Numbered from the stretch's first letter, positions 34,152 to 43,076 are shown. The stretch is 54,969 nt of DNA from Candidatus Alcyoniella australis (GCA_030765605.1 JAVCCG010000056.1:1-54969), one strand, 5' to 3'. The notes: generated by a model not told the origin, from the letters alone. A program made the numbers and translations.

Positions 34152-34670
34152 ATGGACTCGCTCGGAAGGGCGTGCGTAAGTGTATTGTTTTCACTGGCGT
34201 TGATTTTCACAACAGCCGCCGCATCGGAGAACGCCTACAACAACAAAGGGCTCTCCTTTAAATACGACAGCGCATGGAACGTCAGCGAAGACCACAACGA
34301 GCTGGGCGATACCAGTTACACACTGATCACCGTGGACTCGCCGGGTAGTGCGTTCGTCAGCATCGCGGTCTACAACCGGGACATGGGCTTGGACAAGACC
34401 GTCGACGAGTTCCGCGATGGGCTGAAGCAAAATTTTGAGGCTTTTGGCTCTGTGACTGTTGAGCCGTATTCCGCCGGATTTGCAGGGAGTGAGTTCAAAG
34501 GCTATCGCCTGACCGTCAAAGCCCTGGGGATTCCGCACACCAACCACGTGGTCGGCGCGTTGTTTAACGAACGGACCATGGTGATTTCCTGGCAGTATGC
34601 GGACGAGGATTTTGAGCAGTTCGGCCCGGCGATCGAGCTGATTAAAACGACCCTGCAGGTCTCCAAGTAG
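34152..34670 (+). CDS. Small exported protein, PsbP/DcrB-like
   Basis: A 172-residue protein with AGGGGG upstream of its ATG. The signal peptide runs to about ASA-SEN (residue 25). The mature protein begins YNNKGLSFKYDSAWNVSED, a pattern of PsbP/DcrB-like domains (short beta, 'gl-F-yP--W'), and ends with FEQFGPAIELIKTTLQVSK, the helix expected at the end of that fold. It probably acts in the periplasm. The role in most bacteria is unknown. It stands alone between repeat-bearing gaps. Base composition is more AT-rich than its neighbours, hinting at later acquisition. Confidence 0.6.
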   Translation: MDSLGRACVSVLFSLALIFTTAAASENAYNNKGLSFKYDSAWNVSEDHNELGDTSYTLITVDSPGSAFVSIAVYNRDMGLDKTVDEFRDGLKQNFEAFGSVTVEPYSAGFAGSEFKGYRLTVKALGIPHTNHVVGALFNERTMVISWQYADEDFEQFGPAIELIKTTLQVSK

Positions 34671-34675
34671 CCTAG

Positions 34676-34730
34676 ACCATCTGCGACCCACCCGGCCCGG
34701 CTATGAGCCCGGGCAAAAACCGCCCCCGCG
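34676..34730. repeat. Short intergenic palindrome
   Basis: A TGCGACCCACCCGGCC linker leads into CCCGGC-TATGA-GCCCGGG, an imperfect hairpin of the family seen at 23476 and 49659, just after the exported protein gene. It may serve as a weak terminator. Confidence 0.45.
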
Positions 34731-34740
34731 CTGATCCTGT

Positions 34741-34771
34741 TAGCCTGGACCATTATGAATAATTTAGGGCT
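34741..34771. repeat. MITE-like inverted repeat, minimal copy E
   Basis: TAGCCTGGACCAT followed directly by TATGAATAATTTAGGGCT looks like the two ends of the family joined with the whole interior deleted. It overlaps the last codon and TAA stop of the DUF362 gene (34764-34766). Match to the full copies is partial, so the identity is moderately sure. Confidence 0.5.
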
Positions 34772-35897
34772 GAGGCAGTTTGCCGTTCGGGGCCAGGCCC
34801 TGGGAGCGTTTGGCGAACGCCGCGCGTAGCGGCCTGAGCACCTCGAGCCCGATGCAGCCGGACGGTGCCAGGGCAGCGCAGGTCAGGCAACCCCAGCAGC
34901 GGCGGCGCACGATGCGCAACGGCGGGCCCACCAGCGCATTCCACGGACAGATTTCGATAATCCCCTCGAGCTTTGCAGCCTCGGGTTGGCGCAGGATTAT
35001 TGGCCGCACCGCGCGTCCGCGCAGGGTGTAGGACAGGCGTCCGATCAGTCGGTTGCGTTTGAGGTCGCTTCCCGCACGTTGCAGCGGCGGGTCGATTGGC
35101 TCGTACGGCTCGACAACCTCGGGGCTCCCCAGGCCCGCGGCCTGGGCCGCGCGGATCGTCGGCACGTCATCGATGCTCCAACCGGCCAGCCCGGCGGCAG
35201 TGGCGTCGATCGCCACGGGATCGCGTCCGGCCAGAGCCAGGCCCAGGCGTCGCGGGGTTCCGCTCTGGCTGCCGCCGCCCTGGCGCACTACAACGGCGTC
35301 GACTACATGACAATCAAAGTCAGCCGCGCGGCAGATGTCGGCCAGCATTGCGCACAGCCGGTCCATGCTCGCGCCGAAACGCGCGTGAAACAGCGGCTTG
35401 ACCGCGCCGGGCAGGCAGCCCATGGCGTTCTTCACCGCGCACGAGAGTCCGACCAGGGTGTGACTCTTGAGCTTGGGCACGTTGATCCGCAGGTCGGCCT
35501 CAAGCAGCGGCCGCGGCAGCGGCACCTCGCGCAGAACCGCCCCGTCCAGGGGCACAAGCTCGACCGGGCAGTGATCGAAGTCCACGAAACTCGCCCCGAC
35601 CTGGGCCAATCCGCGCAGCAGGCCGATGCGCTGGGCTCCGGCGCTGGTCAGGCCCAGGGCGCCCGAGCTGTCGCCCACGCTCACCTGCGCGCCGCGTTCG
35701 ATCAGGTATTGGGCCAGGGAGATCACGAACAACGGGTGGGTGCAGGTGGCGGCCTCGGGGTCGACCGCGAGCATCAGATTGGGCTTGAGCAGTACCTTGT
35801 GTCCCGCGAGATTGCCCAGCTCGAGCGGCGCGAGCAGCGAGTCCCAGGCGCGGTCAAGATTAAAGTAATCCAGGCCGTCTCGCAGAACCACCTTCAT
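34764..35897 (-). CDS. DUF362 protein with C-terminal ferredoxin-like domain
   Basis: A 377-residue cytoplasmic protein. The DUF362 region (about 35-260) begins HKVLLKPNLMLAVDPEAATC, includes the GDSSGA motif and LRINVPKLKSHTLVGLSCAVKN, all hallmarks of the family. The C-terminal 90 residues carry CPWNALVG and a Cys-rich segment CWGCLTCAALAPSGC, forming a partial [4Fe-4S] ferredoxin-like site with one gap longer than usual. The family is redox-linked but biochemically unassigned. The ribosome site for its ATG lies inside a copy of the inverted repeat (35898-35976) and its stop lies in another (34741-34771), so the gene is bracketed by the family. Confidence 0.85.
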   Translation of the reverse strand: MKVVLRDGLDYFNLDRAWDSLLAPLELGNLAGHKVLLKPNLMLAVDPEAATCTHPLFVISLAQYLIERGAQVSVGDSSGALGLTSAGAQRIGLLRGLAQVGASFVDFDHCPVELVPLDGAVLREVPLPRPLLEADLRINVPKLKSHTLVGLSCAVKNAMGCLPGAVKPLFHARFGASMDRLCAMLADICRAADFDCHVVDAVVVRQGGGSQSGTPRRLGLALAGRDPVAIDATAAGLAGWSIDDVPTIRAAQAAGLGSPEVVEPYEPIDPPLQRAGSDLKRNRLIGRLSYTLRGRAVRPIILRQPEAAKLEGIIEICPWNALVGPPLRIVRRRCWGCLTCAALAPSGCIGLEVLRPLRAAFAKRSQGLAPNGKLPQP

Positions 35898-35976
35898 TAA
35901 TATTCCGGGCTCGGATAACGAAGTAGTTGCGAGCGAATTGTGCGCCGCATTAGAAGCCTCATGGGTAATCCAGGCT
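35898..35976. repeat. MITE-like inverted repeat, internally deleted copy D
   Basis: The right half (GGATAACGAAGTAGTTGCGA, TTGTGCGCCGCATTAGAAGC, CTCATGGGTAATCCAGGCTA) matches copies A and C. A shortened left end (ATATTCCGGGCTCGG) begins at the DUF362 start codon. It occupies the whole gap between the DUF362 and amidohydrolase genes and must therefore hold the leader of the DUF362 gene. Confidence 0.65.
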
Positions 35977-36796
35977 AGAGCCCCAACAGCTCCTTAGGAT
36001 TGTGCTCGAACAGCCGAGTCTTGATTTCGTCCGACAGCTCGAGCTTGTCGATCTCGTTTACCAAGCGTTTGCGCGGTAGCAGCGGGTGGTCCGAGCCGAA
36101 GAGCACCTTGCGCTGCAGCGGTCCCCGAAGGTAGCGCAGCAACACCTCGGGCCAATGCCGCGGGGCCCAGCCCGCCACGTTGAGATACACGTTGCGATTA
36201 CGCAGGGCCACGGCGATCGCCTCGTCGGTCCAGGGCCAGCCGAAGTGCGCGGCCACCAGCTTGAGCTTGGGGAAGTCGACCGCGATCTCGTCGATGAACA
36301 GCGGCTGGCAATATTTGATCTTGCGGCCGGCGTGGTAGTGGGTGCCGGTGTGATGCAGCACCGGCAGGCCGCGCGCGGAGGCCTCCTCGTAGATCGGATA
36401 GAACAGCCGGTGCGATGGTTCGAGCTCGTTGAGGTGACAGATGAACTTGATCCCGCGCAGCCCCAGCTCGTCGTGGCTGCGTCGCAGCTCGTCAATCGCC
36501 GCGTTGCCCTTGCGCGGATCGAGCCCCATGAACCCGATCAAACGACCCTCCGACGCGTCGACCTCTTTGGCCACCAGCTCGTTGGGCACCCTGAATCCGG
36601 CGTTGGTCTCGGCGTCCACGCCGACCACCACCGAGAGATCGACTCCGGCCTCGTCCATGTCGGTCAGCGTGTCGCTCGGCGGCGACTTGGCCATGAAACC
36701 CGCGTAGCCCAGATTTTCCAGGCCGGGAATGCGGCCGGCCTGGACCTGGTCGATGAATCCGCGGGTGTAAAGCTGAGCGTGGGTGTCGATGATCAT
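35975..36796 (-). CDS. Amidohydrolase family protein
   Basis: A 273-residue TIM-barrel metal-dependent hydrolase of the amidohydrolase-2 (PF04909) type. IIDTHAQLYTRGF at the start replaces the usual DxHxH with DTHAQ, so the first metal site is atypical. Later conserved points are GLRGIKFICHLNEL, GLPVLHHTGTHYHAG and LVAAHFGWPWTDEAIA, with the terminal FGSDHPLLPR carrying the catalytic Asp (about residue 239). Related enzymes decarboxylate or hydrolyse small aromatic compounds. The gene lies five bases after trmN6 and is last in the purD operon. Substrate unknown. Confidence 0.82.
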   Translation of the reverse strand: MIIDTHAQLYTRGFIDQVQAGRIPGLENLGYAGFMAKSPPSDTLTDMDEAGVDLSVVVGVDAETNAGFRVPNELVAKEVDASEGRLIGFMGLDPRKGNAAIDELRRSHDELGLRGIKFICHLNELEPSHRLFYPIYEEASARGLPVLHHTGTHYHAGRKIKYCQPLFIDEIAVDFPKLKLVAAHFGWPWTDEAIAVALRNRNVYLNVAGWAPRHWPEVLLRYLRGPLQRKVLFGSDHPLLPRKRLVNEIDKLELSDEIKTRLFEHNPKELLGL

Positions 36797-36801
36797 CTTA
36801 G

Positions 36802-37581
36802 CTATAGCCCCGGCTTTTCTTCGAGGAATCCGTTGACCTCGTCGGTGTAGTCGCCCTCGAGGTTGTAGACGAACAGCGGCTTGAGCACGTTGAGCTCGAC
36901 TCCGCCGCCGTTGACCGCCTCGACCAGCACCAGCTTGGCCCGGGTGTTCTCGTTGTTGTGGACCATCTGGATGGTGCGTGGCTCAAGATCGTGCTGGCGG
37001 CAAGTTTGAAGCATGTCGACCAGCCGCGTTGTGGTGTAGACGAAGTAGGCCCGGCCGCCGGGTTTGAGCAGGTAGGCTGCGGCCGCGGCCATGCCGCCGA
37101 GGTCCATCGAGATCTCGTGGCGGGCGATGGCCTTCTGCTCGTCCGAGGGAATCCGGCCGCCGCCCTGCCTGATATACGGTGGGTTGGAGATCACCGCGTC
37201 GAATTCGTTGGCCTCGCAAACATTGCGGATGTGCATGTAGTCGCCCTCGACGATTTCGATGCGATCCTCGAACCCATTGAGCTTGGCCGAGCGTTGCGCC
37301 TGGTCGACCAGCGAGGGCTGGATCTCGATCCCGACGGAATGCGCCCCTTGGCCCTGGGATGCCAGGATGATCGGCATTACGCCGCTGCCCGTGCCCAGGT
37401 CGGCCACCACGTCATCGGGCTTGATGTCGACGAATCCGCACAGCAGAATCGGGTCGATCGAGAAGCGGTAGCCGTCCTGCTTTTGCACAATGCGCACCTT
37501 GCCGTGCAAAAACTTCTCGATGTGTTCGCCCTGTTGAAGGTCGACGCTCTCTTCGATCGTCTCGTTGTTTTTTTCGCTCAT
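36802..37581 (-). CDS. trmN6: TrmN6-like tRNA adenine methyltransferase
   Basis: A 259-residue SAM-dependent methyltransferase. The start at 37581 is preferred because GGTGG lies seven bases upstream; a longer reading from 37593 would overlap the DUF1015 stop. The N-terminal KVRIVQKQDGYRFSIDPILL is typical of TrmN6/YfiC. The SAM loop is VVADLGTGSGVMPIIL (about 58-73). The target-base motif is ISNPPYIRQGG (about 126-136), where NPPY marks N6-adenine methylation. E. coli TrmN6 methylates A37 of tRNA-Val. Together with tsaC, two genes upstream, this operon thus contains two tRNA modification enzymes that act at position 37. Confidence 0.85.
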   Translation of the reverse strand: MSEKNNETIEESVDLQQGEHIEKFLHGKVRIVQKQDGYRFSIDPILLCGFVDIKPDDVVADLGTGSGVMPIILASQGQGAHSVGIEIQPSLVDQAQRSAKLNGFEDRIEIVEGDYMHIRNVCEANEFDAVISNPPYIRQGGGRIPSDEQKAIARHEISMDLGGMAAAAAYLLKPGGRAYFVYTTTRLVDMLQTCRQHDLEPRTIQMVHNNENTRAKLVLVEAVNGGGVELNVLKPLFVYNLEGDYTDEVNGFLEEKPGL

Positions 37582-37585
37582 TTGT

Positions 37586-38899
37586 TTATCCACCGAATCG
37601 GTTGAAGACCAGCCCGGAGGGAACCTTGGGGTAGAAGTAGGTCGCCTTCTGGGGAAAGACCAGACGCTCGGCCGCGGCCTGTATGACCTGCTCGATGCTC
37701 AGCGGCCGTACGATGAAGCCTGCGGCCAGCCCGCCGTCGGGATCGCGTAAGCGGGCCAGCATGTCGGCCGGATCGCGAAAGTAGCTCAGCCGATCGCCAG
37801 CCGCCAGTTGCACCGCGCCGATGCCGAGCAGATCCTCGAGCACCACCTTGTGCAGCACCGCCACGTCCATTTGCTTGAACGAGGGCTTGTCATCGGGCGC
37901 GAAGCAGCGCTCGCCGTCGGCCGGCCGGTAGCGCAGCCGATAGGCCTCGTTGCCCACCGCAGCCAGCAGTTCGGTGGTCAACGAGTCGCCCTCAAGGAAC
38001 TGCCGTACGTAGCCCGCGTCGTTCAGCAGTGCGGGATCGAGCAGTTCAACATCAAAGGATCGAGTCAGATCGTCGGTCAGCGCGTCGATCGCGAGCCCCT
38101 CGCGGCGCAGAACTCCGCGATGGGTCGGCAGCACCAGCAGGCCCGGATCCTCGAACGCGGCCATGTAGACCAGCGCCCAACCGCTGGGTCCGTCCTCGCT
38201 GTCCAGCCCCTCGGCGACCAGCCGCTGGTGTACCTGCAGTGCCGCGCTGTAGCGGTGGTGGCCGTCGGCGATGAACGCGCTGCTTTTACCGATCGCCGCA
38301 CTGATGCGCCCGGCCGCGTCGCCGTCAATGGCGCGCAGCTCAAAGCAATCGTCCTCGAGAGCGGCTTGGAACAGCAGCTGATGCGCGCAGGCGGTCGCGA
38401 GCTCTTCGCTCACCGAGCCCGAGCCGTCGTTGAACAAACAAAATACCGGCTCGAACTGCGAGCGGCAGGTGTAAATCAGATTGAGGCGGTCGGTGCGCGG
38501 CCCGGTGAGCGTGCGCTCGTGGGGCACGACCGCTCCGTCCTCGAACGGCTCGAGCTTGATCAGCCCCAGCAGCCCGCGGCGCGTGATGCGTCGACCGTCG
38601 GGCGCGCTGAACTCGTGGCTCAGGGCGTAGAAGCACGGTCGGTCCTCGGTGAGCAGTACGCCGGTGGCCAGCCAGCGCTCGAGGGTGGCCGCCGCGCGAG
38701 TGTAGCGGTTGTCCTGCTCGTTGTCCTGGGAATGCTGTAGGCCGAGGATCAACCGCACGACGTTGTGCGGATCGCGCTCGTGCAGCTCGAGCTGATGCTG
38801 CTGCGAGATCACGTCGTAGGGCGGGGCGATCAGCGCAGAGGGATCGCCGGCCACCTGTAAATCGTAGCGCATTGCTTGGAACGGTTTAAATTGCACCAT
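37586..38899 (-). CDS. DUF1015 family protein
   Basis: A 437-residue soluble protein. It begins [11 protein letters not shown] and has the family signature LIAPPYDVISQQ (about residues 22-33), followed by NVVRLILG and the central GRITRRGLLGLIKLEPFEDG and FIADGHHRYSAAL. These match the DUF1015 family, often annotated as SerC-like or phosphatase-like but of unknown role. The His pair in DGHHR is conserved in the family and could be an active site. Its ATG overlaps the end of tsaC by 14 bases. Confidence 0.88.
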   Translation of the reverse strand: MVQFKPFQAMRYDLQVAGDPSALIAPPYDVISQQHQLELHERDPHNVVRLILGLQHSQDNEQDNRYTRAAATLERWLATGVLLTEDRPCFYALSHEFSAPDGRRITRRGLLGLIKLEPFEDGAVVPHERTLTGPRTDRLNLIYTCRSQFEPVFCLFNDGSGSVSEELATACAHQLLFQAALEDDCFELRAIDGDAAGRISAAIGKSSAFIADGHHRYSAALQVHQRLVAEGLDSEDGPSGWALVYMAAFEDPGLLVLPTHRGVLRREGLAIDALTDDLTRSFDVELLDPALLNDAGYVRQFLEGDSLTTELLAAVGNEAYRLRYRPADGERCFAPDDKPSFKQMDVAVLHKVVLEDLLGIGAVQLAAGDRLSYFRDPADMLARLRDPDGGLAAGFIVRPLSIEQVIQAAAERLVFPQKATYFYPKVPSGLVFNRFGG

Positions 38900-39548
38900 C
38901 TTGGATTTCCCTCAATGCGTCGGTGATTAGCGATGGATCGATTGCTCCGTTGCGCAGAATTTTGGGCGAGGGATTGCACAGCGCGACAACGCTCGATCCC
39001 GGGTTGGAAGGCAGCACTCCGGCGTCGAGAATTAACTCAACGCCCGCACCGAGCTCGCGTTCGATCAATTGTGGATCAAGGGCGCCCGCATTGCCGCTGA
39101 GGTTGGCGCTGGTGCCCACCAGCGGTCGTCCCAGCAGCTTGATCAGTCCGCGAGCCGCGGCGTTCGCCGGAACGCGCAGGGCGATGCAACCCCGCTGGTT
39201 GAGCAGACGGGGGTCGATGCCTGCGCAGCCCCCACTCAAGTCGGCGGACAGCACCAGCGTCAGTGCTCCGGGCCAGAAGCGCCTCGCCAGCCGCTGGGCG
39301 GCGGAAGGCCAATCCGCGCACAGGCCGCGGGCCTGCTTTTCGTCGGCAGCCAGCAGCGGAAACGGGTCGGCCGCGTCGCGTCCCTTGATCTGTGCGGCCC
39401 GGGCCACGGCCTGCGAATTGAACGGATCGGCTCCCAGGCCGTAAAGGGTATCGGTGGGAAAGACCACCAGCCCGCCCTCGCGCAGAATTTGTGCGGCCCG
39501 GGCCAGCAGCCCGGGCTCGGGCTGATCGGGATCGATCTTGATTCTCAT
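38886..39548 (-). CDS. tsaC: L-threonylcarbamoyladenylate synthase
   Basis: A 220-residue YrdC/Sua5-type enzyme that makes threonylcarbamoyl-AMP for the universal t6A37 modification of ANN-decoding tRNAs. It has the family motifs [15 protein letters not shown] (about 30-44), [12 protein letters not shown] with the conserved Lys and Arg, [11 protein letters not shown] and [11 protein letters not shown] (about 144-154). The length fits TsaC without the extra Sua5 domain. Its ATG overlaps the purE stop by four bases (39545-39548), so translation is coupled. The other t6A genes are not in this window. Confidence 0.92.
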   Translation of the reverse strand: MRIKIDPDQPEPGLLARAAQILREGGLVVFPTDTLYGLGADPFNSQAVARAAQIKGRDAADPFPLLAADEKQARGLCADWPSAAQRLARRFWPGALTLVLSADLSGGCAGIDPRLLNQRGCIALRVPANAAARGLIKLLGRPLVGTSANLSGNAGALDPQLIERELGAGVELILDAGVLPSNPGSSVVALCNPSPKILRNGAIDPSLITDALREIQDGAI

Positions 39549-40048
39549 CGATTGAGCTGTTTGGAAAGCTCGGCGTCCTTGGACGCCACGGACAGCGCCT
39601 GCTCGGCCTTGAGCTGCTCGAGCTTTGCGGCAAGTCCTTCATCGGACAGCGAGAGGATCTGCGCGGCGAACAGCGCGGCGTTGTGCGCCCCGGCTTTACC
39701 GATCGCCATGGTGGCCACCGGCACTCCCGGCGGCATCTGTACCGTGGAGAGCAATGCGTCGAGCCCGCCGAGTCCGCCGGCGTCCAGCGGCACGCCGATG
39801 ATAGGCAGCGTGCTTTGCGCCGCGGCCGCCCCGGCCAAGTGCGCGGCCATGCCCGCGGCAGCGATGATCAGTTTGATCCCGCGCCCGCGCGCCTCGCCGG
39901 CTAGTTGCGCGGCAAAGGCCGGGCTGCGGTGGGCGCTGCAGACGTGCGCCTCGTAGACTATTCCGAGCCCGTCGAGCTGCTCGAAGCAAGGACGCATGCG
40001 CTCGACATCGGAGTCCGAGCCCATTATCAGTAGTACGCTCGGTTCCAC
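39545..40048 (-). CDS. purE: N5-carboxyaminoimidazole ribonucleotide mutase
   Basis: A 167-residue PurE. Motifs are [10 protein letters not shown] (about 9-18), [10 protein letters not shown] with the catalytic His, [14 protein letters not shown] and [21 protein letters not shown]. Class I PurE usually reads AGGAAHLPG at the third motif, and this protein has AGMAAHLAG, a mild variant. Class I enzymes need PurK to make the substrate; no purK is present here, so it lies elsewhere or this PurE uses AIR and CO2 directly as class II does. It follows purD by 16 bases. Confidence 0.9.
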   Translation of the reverse strand: MEPSVLLIMGSDSDVERMRPCFEQLDGLGIVYEAHVCSAHRSPAFAAQLAGEARGRGIKLIIAAAGMAAHLAGAAAAQSTLPIIGVPLDAGGLGGLDALLSTVQMPPGVPVATMAIGKAGAHNAALFAAQILSLSDEGLAAKLEQLKAEQALSVASKDAELSKQLNR

Positions 40049-40064
40049 GATTGGCTCCCCCTTT

Positions 40065-41336
40065 TTATAGGTAGCTCAGGGCCTTACGTCCGATGTCCGT
40101 GCGAAAGTGCATACCGTCGAAATGAATCGAGCGCGTCCGGTTGTAGGCCGCGCGGATCGCGTCCGGGATGTCCGCGCCCAGGGCCGTGACCCCCAGCACC
40201 CGGCCGCCGCTGCTGACGATTTTGCCCTCGTCGCGGCGCGTGCCGGCATGGAACACCATGGTGTTCGGTTGCTGGATATCGAGCCCCTCGATCGGCAGGC
40301 CCTTGGTGTACGATCCGGGATAGCCGCCCGAAGTCATCGCTACGCAGACCGCCGGCTTGTCTGACCATTGCAGCTCGATCTTGTCCAGGCTGCCGTTGCG
40401 GCAGGCCGCCAGAGCGGGCAGCAGGTCGCTTTTAAGCCGCATCATCAGCGGCTGGGTTTCGGGATCGCCAAAGCGGCAGTTGAACTCCAGGACCTTGAAC
40501 GCGCCCTGGGGATCGATCATCAGCCCGGCGTAGAGAATCCCGCGGTAAGGGGTGCCGCGGTCGGTCATCGCTCGCACCGCCGGGACCATTACCTGCTCCA
40601 TGATCGCCTCGCCCACCCGCGGGCTGACCACCGGCGCCGGGCTGTAGGCGCCCATCCCGCCGGTGTTCGGGCCGGTGTCGTCGTCGAATACCGGTTTGTG
40701 ATCCTGGCTGGTGGCCATCGGCAGCACGGTGAAGCCGTCGGTCAACGCCAGGAAGCTCGCCTCCTCGCCGACCAACAGTTCCTCGACTACGATCCGGCTG
40801 CCCGCCTCGCCGAACTGCCGTTTGCGGCCGATGTCGTCCACGGCCTGCAGCGCCTCGTCGCGCTCGCGGCAGATAAGTACGCCCTTGCCCGCGGCCAGCC
40901 CGTCGGCCTTGACCACGATCGGCGCACCCTTGGTCTCGATGTAGGCCGCTGCCTTGTCCGGATCGTCGAACACAGCGTAATCGGCGGTGGGAATGCCGGC
41001 CTCAACCATCAGCTCTTTGGCAAAGGTCTTACTGGCCTCGATTTGAGCCGCGGCCTTGGTTGGGCCGAAGCACGGCAGCCCTTGATCCTCGAAGCGATCG
41101 ACCAGCCCTTGGGCCAGCGGCACCTCGGGACCGACCACCGTCAGGTCGAAGCGTTGGGTCCGCGCGTACTCGAGTAGCGAATCGACGTCTTCGGCGGAGA
41201 TCGACGGTCCGGGGGCCACCGCCTGGGTGCCGGCGTTGCCCGGCACGCACGAGACCGCCGTCGCCAGCGGGCTTTGGAGTATTTTCCACACCAGGGCGTG
41301 TTCGCGCCCTCCTCCGCCAATCACAAGAACCTTCAT
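40065..41336 (-). CDS. purD: Phosphoribosylamine-glycine ligase
   Basis: A 423-residue GAR synthetase of purine synthesis. The ATG at 41336 is chosen because MKVLVIGGGGREHALVWKI is the standard PurD start; longer readings add an unlike tail. Other motifs are VVGPEVPLAQGLVDRF, the ATP-grasp segments PIVVKADGLAAGKGVLIC (about 139-156) and VEELLVGEEASFLAL, and the region DHKPVFDDDTGPNTGGMGAY with metal-binding FNCRFGDPETQ. It is the first gene of a six-gene run (purD, purE, tsaC, DUF1015, trmN6, amidohydrolase). Purine control of the operon is possible, but no PurR site or riboswitch is visible upstream. Confidence 0.95.
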   Translation of the reverse strand: MKVLVIGGGGREHALVWKILQSPLATAVSCVPGNAGTQAVAPGPSISAEDVDSLLEYARTQRFDLTVVGPEVPLAQGLVDRFEDQGLPCFGPTKAAAQIEASKTFAKELMVEAGIPTADYAVFDDPDKAAAYIETKGAPIVVKADGLAAGKGVLICRERDEALQAVDDIGRKRQFGEAGSRIVVEELLVGEEASFLALTDGFTVLPMATSQDHKPVFDDDTGPNTGGMGAYSPAPVVSPRVGEAIMEQVMVPAVRAMTDRGTPYRGILYAGLMIDPQGAFKVLEFNCRFGDPETQPLMMRLKSDLLPALAACRNGSLDKIELQWSDKPAVCVAMTSGGYPGSYTKGLPIEGLDIQQPNTMVFHAGTRRDEGKIVSSGGRVLGVTALGADIPDAIRAAYNRTRSIHFDGMHFRTDIGRKALSYL

Positions 41337-41528
41337 CGACAGGTGACTCCCGAGCCTGAGAAAACGATCGGAAAGAGGCAGTCGTTCATCGATCGAGGAG
41401 GCCGACGGTATTTCAACGCAACCGCACGGCACTGAACCCGCCACAATTTATCAGGGCTCCATCCGGCTGTCCAGACGGCCGTCCGGACCGAGGTTGCCGC
41501 GCCGCCCCGGCTCCAATAAGCTAGCTTT

Positions 41529-43076
41529 ATGCATTACCGACCGCACTTCACCATGCGCGACCTGGAGCGGGTGCTGGCCCAGCCGCTGCCCGTAGACTTC
41601 GCCTTCGGCGTGGCCACCAGCGGCTATCAGGCCGAGGGTGGATTCAACGGCCCGGACGAGCCGAAAAACAACTGGTATCCCCACGAGCAAAGCGGCCGCG
41701 TACAGCGCACGGGCGGCGCCTGCCGCCTGCTCGAGCTGTGGCGCGAGGATGTGCAGCGTGCCGCGGCCCTGGGCTGCCGCGCGTTCCGGCTGGGAATCGA
41801 GTGGGCGCGGGTCCAGCCCGCCGTCGATCCGCAACAACGCGGACCGGCCGATTTCGATCCCGCGGCCCTGGATCTCTACGCTGAGATTTTGCACGGCATC
41901 CGCGAAGCGGGCATGGAGCCGCATCCCACGCTGTTTCATTTCGTGCATCCGCTGTGGGCCGGAGAGGATCTGTGGCTGCACCGCGATCTGTGCGTGCCGC
42001 TGTTCGCCCAGTACGCATGCGAGACGATCGAACGGCTCAACACGCGGCTGATCGAACGCGGCTCCGCGCCCCTGCAGCGGATCATCACCATCAACGAGCC
42101 GCTGATGGTGCCCTTTGCCACCTACGTGCTCAAACACTTCCCCGGCCCGTCGGCGGACCGCGGGTTCGGCACGGCGATCACGGCCCTGGAGAACAACTAT
42201 CTGGCGCACGTCGAGGCGGTCGAGCGTTTGCGAGGGCTCTATTGCGAGCGTGGCTGGGAGCGGCCCTTGATCTCGACCAACAGCTGGTCGTGTTGCGTTT
42301 ACGAACTCGACCGGTTGCCGTGCGATCTGCTGCGCGCACCGGCTGCGGGCGTGGGTCCGCGCGAGCTCGACGCCTATATCGGCGGACTGCGGCAACGGCA
42401 CATCCAGCGTATGCTCGACGCGCCCCTGAGCCGATCGTGGCCCGGAGTGCGACGGCACTTCGAGCGCCGATTGCAATGGTGGGTCACCAAGCTGATGGGC
42501 CCGAGACCCTTTGGCGCGTTGCGGGATCGCGTGCTGCGCTCGGACGAGCCGCTGATCGACGAGGTGCTACTGGATTACTACGATCCGTTTATGCTCGACT
42601 ATGTGGATCTGGGTTTGCGGCCGCAGCTGCGTACCGAGCCCTGGGACTGGCGCTTTGCGCCCGAGGGCATGGGCCCGATCCTCGAGGGCTACGCCGATGG
42701 TGCGGCCGACGCGCCGATCGGCATTGTCGAAAACGGCATGGGCCTGCGCCACGACGGCGTTCGAGCCCATGCGCGTCGCGACGGCGTGCAGCGCGATCAA
42801 GCCTTGGCCTGCTCGCTGTACGAGGTGGCCAAGGCCGTGCGCGCGGGGATCAAGATCGACCGCTACTACTACTGGACCCTGGTCGACAACTACGAGTGGG
42901 GCAGCTATGAGCCGCGCTTCGGCCTCTACGGCGTGGACTACGCCAACGGCGCGCAACGGATGGAGACCGACGCCGCGGGCGTGGATGCGGGACGTGCCTA
43001 TACCGAGCTGATCGAGGCGCTGCAAAGCGGCGGGCGCGAGGCGGTGCAGGTCTTTGCACGCCGATCCGGACTTTAG
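41529..43076 (+). CDS. Glycoside hydrolase family 1 enzyme
   Basis: A 515-residue beta-glycosidase-like protein. The N-terminal FAFGVATSGYQAEGGFNGPD is the GH1 signature. The acid/base Glu190 lies in ITINEPLMVP and the nucleophile Glu401 in IGIVENGMGL. The late YYYWTLVDNYEWGSYEPRF segment carries the aglycone-site Trp residues. The length is slightly above the usual 440-480. No signal peptide is present, so it acts in the cytoplasm on imported glycosides. No strong ribosome site is seen; a Met at 41553 is an alternative start. No sugar transporter is adjacent. Confidence 0.9.
   Translation: MHYRPHFTMRDLERVLAQPLPVDFAFGVATSGYQAEGGFNGPDEPKNNWYPHEQSGRVQRTGGACRLLELWREDVQRAAALGCRAFRLGIEWARVQPAVDPQQRGPADFDPAALDLYAEILHGIREAGMEPHPTLFHFVHPLWAGEDLWLHRDLCVPLFAQYACETIERLNTRLIERGSAPLQRIITINEPLMVPFATYVLKHFPGPSADRGFGTAITALENNYLAHVEAVERLRGLYCERGWERPLISTNSWSCCVYELDRLPCDLLRAPAAGVGPRELDAYIGGLRQRHIQRMLDAPLSRSWPGVRRHFERRLQWWVTKLMGPRPFGALRDRVLRSDEPLIDEVLLDYYDPFMLDYVDLGLRPQLRTEPWDWRFAPEGMGPILEGYADGAADAPIGIVENGMGLRHDGVRAHARRDGVQRDQALACSLYEVAKAVRAGIKIDRYYYWTLVDNYEWGSYEPRFGLYGVDYANGAQRMETDAAGVDAGRAYTELIEALQSGGREAVQVFARRSGL

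Noticed and set aside
40065-41444. Longer reading of purD starting at 41444
   Set aside because: The extra 36 residues do not resemble PurD, and the standard MKVLVIGGGGREHAL start is at 41336.
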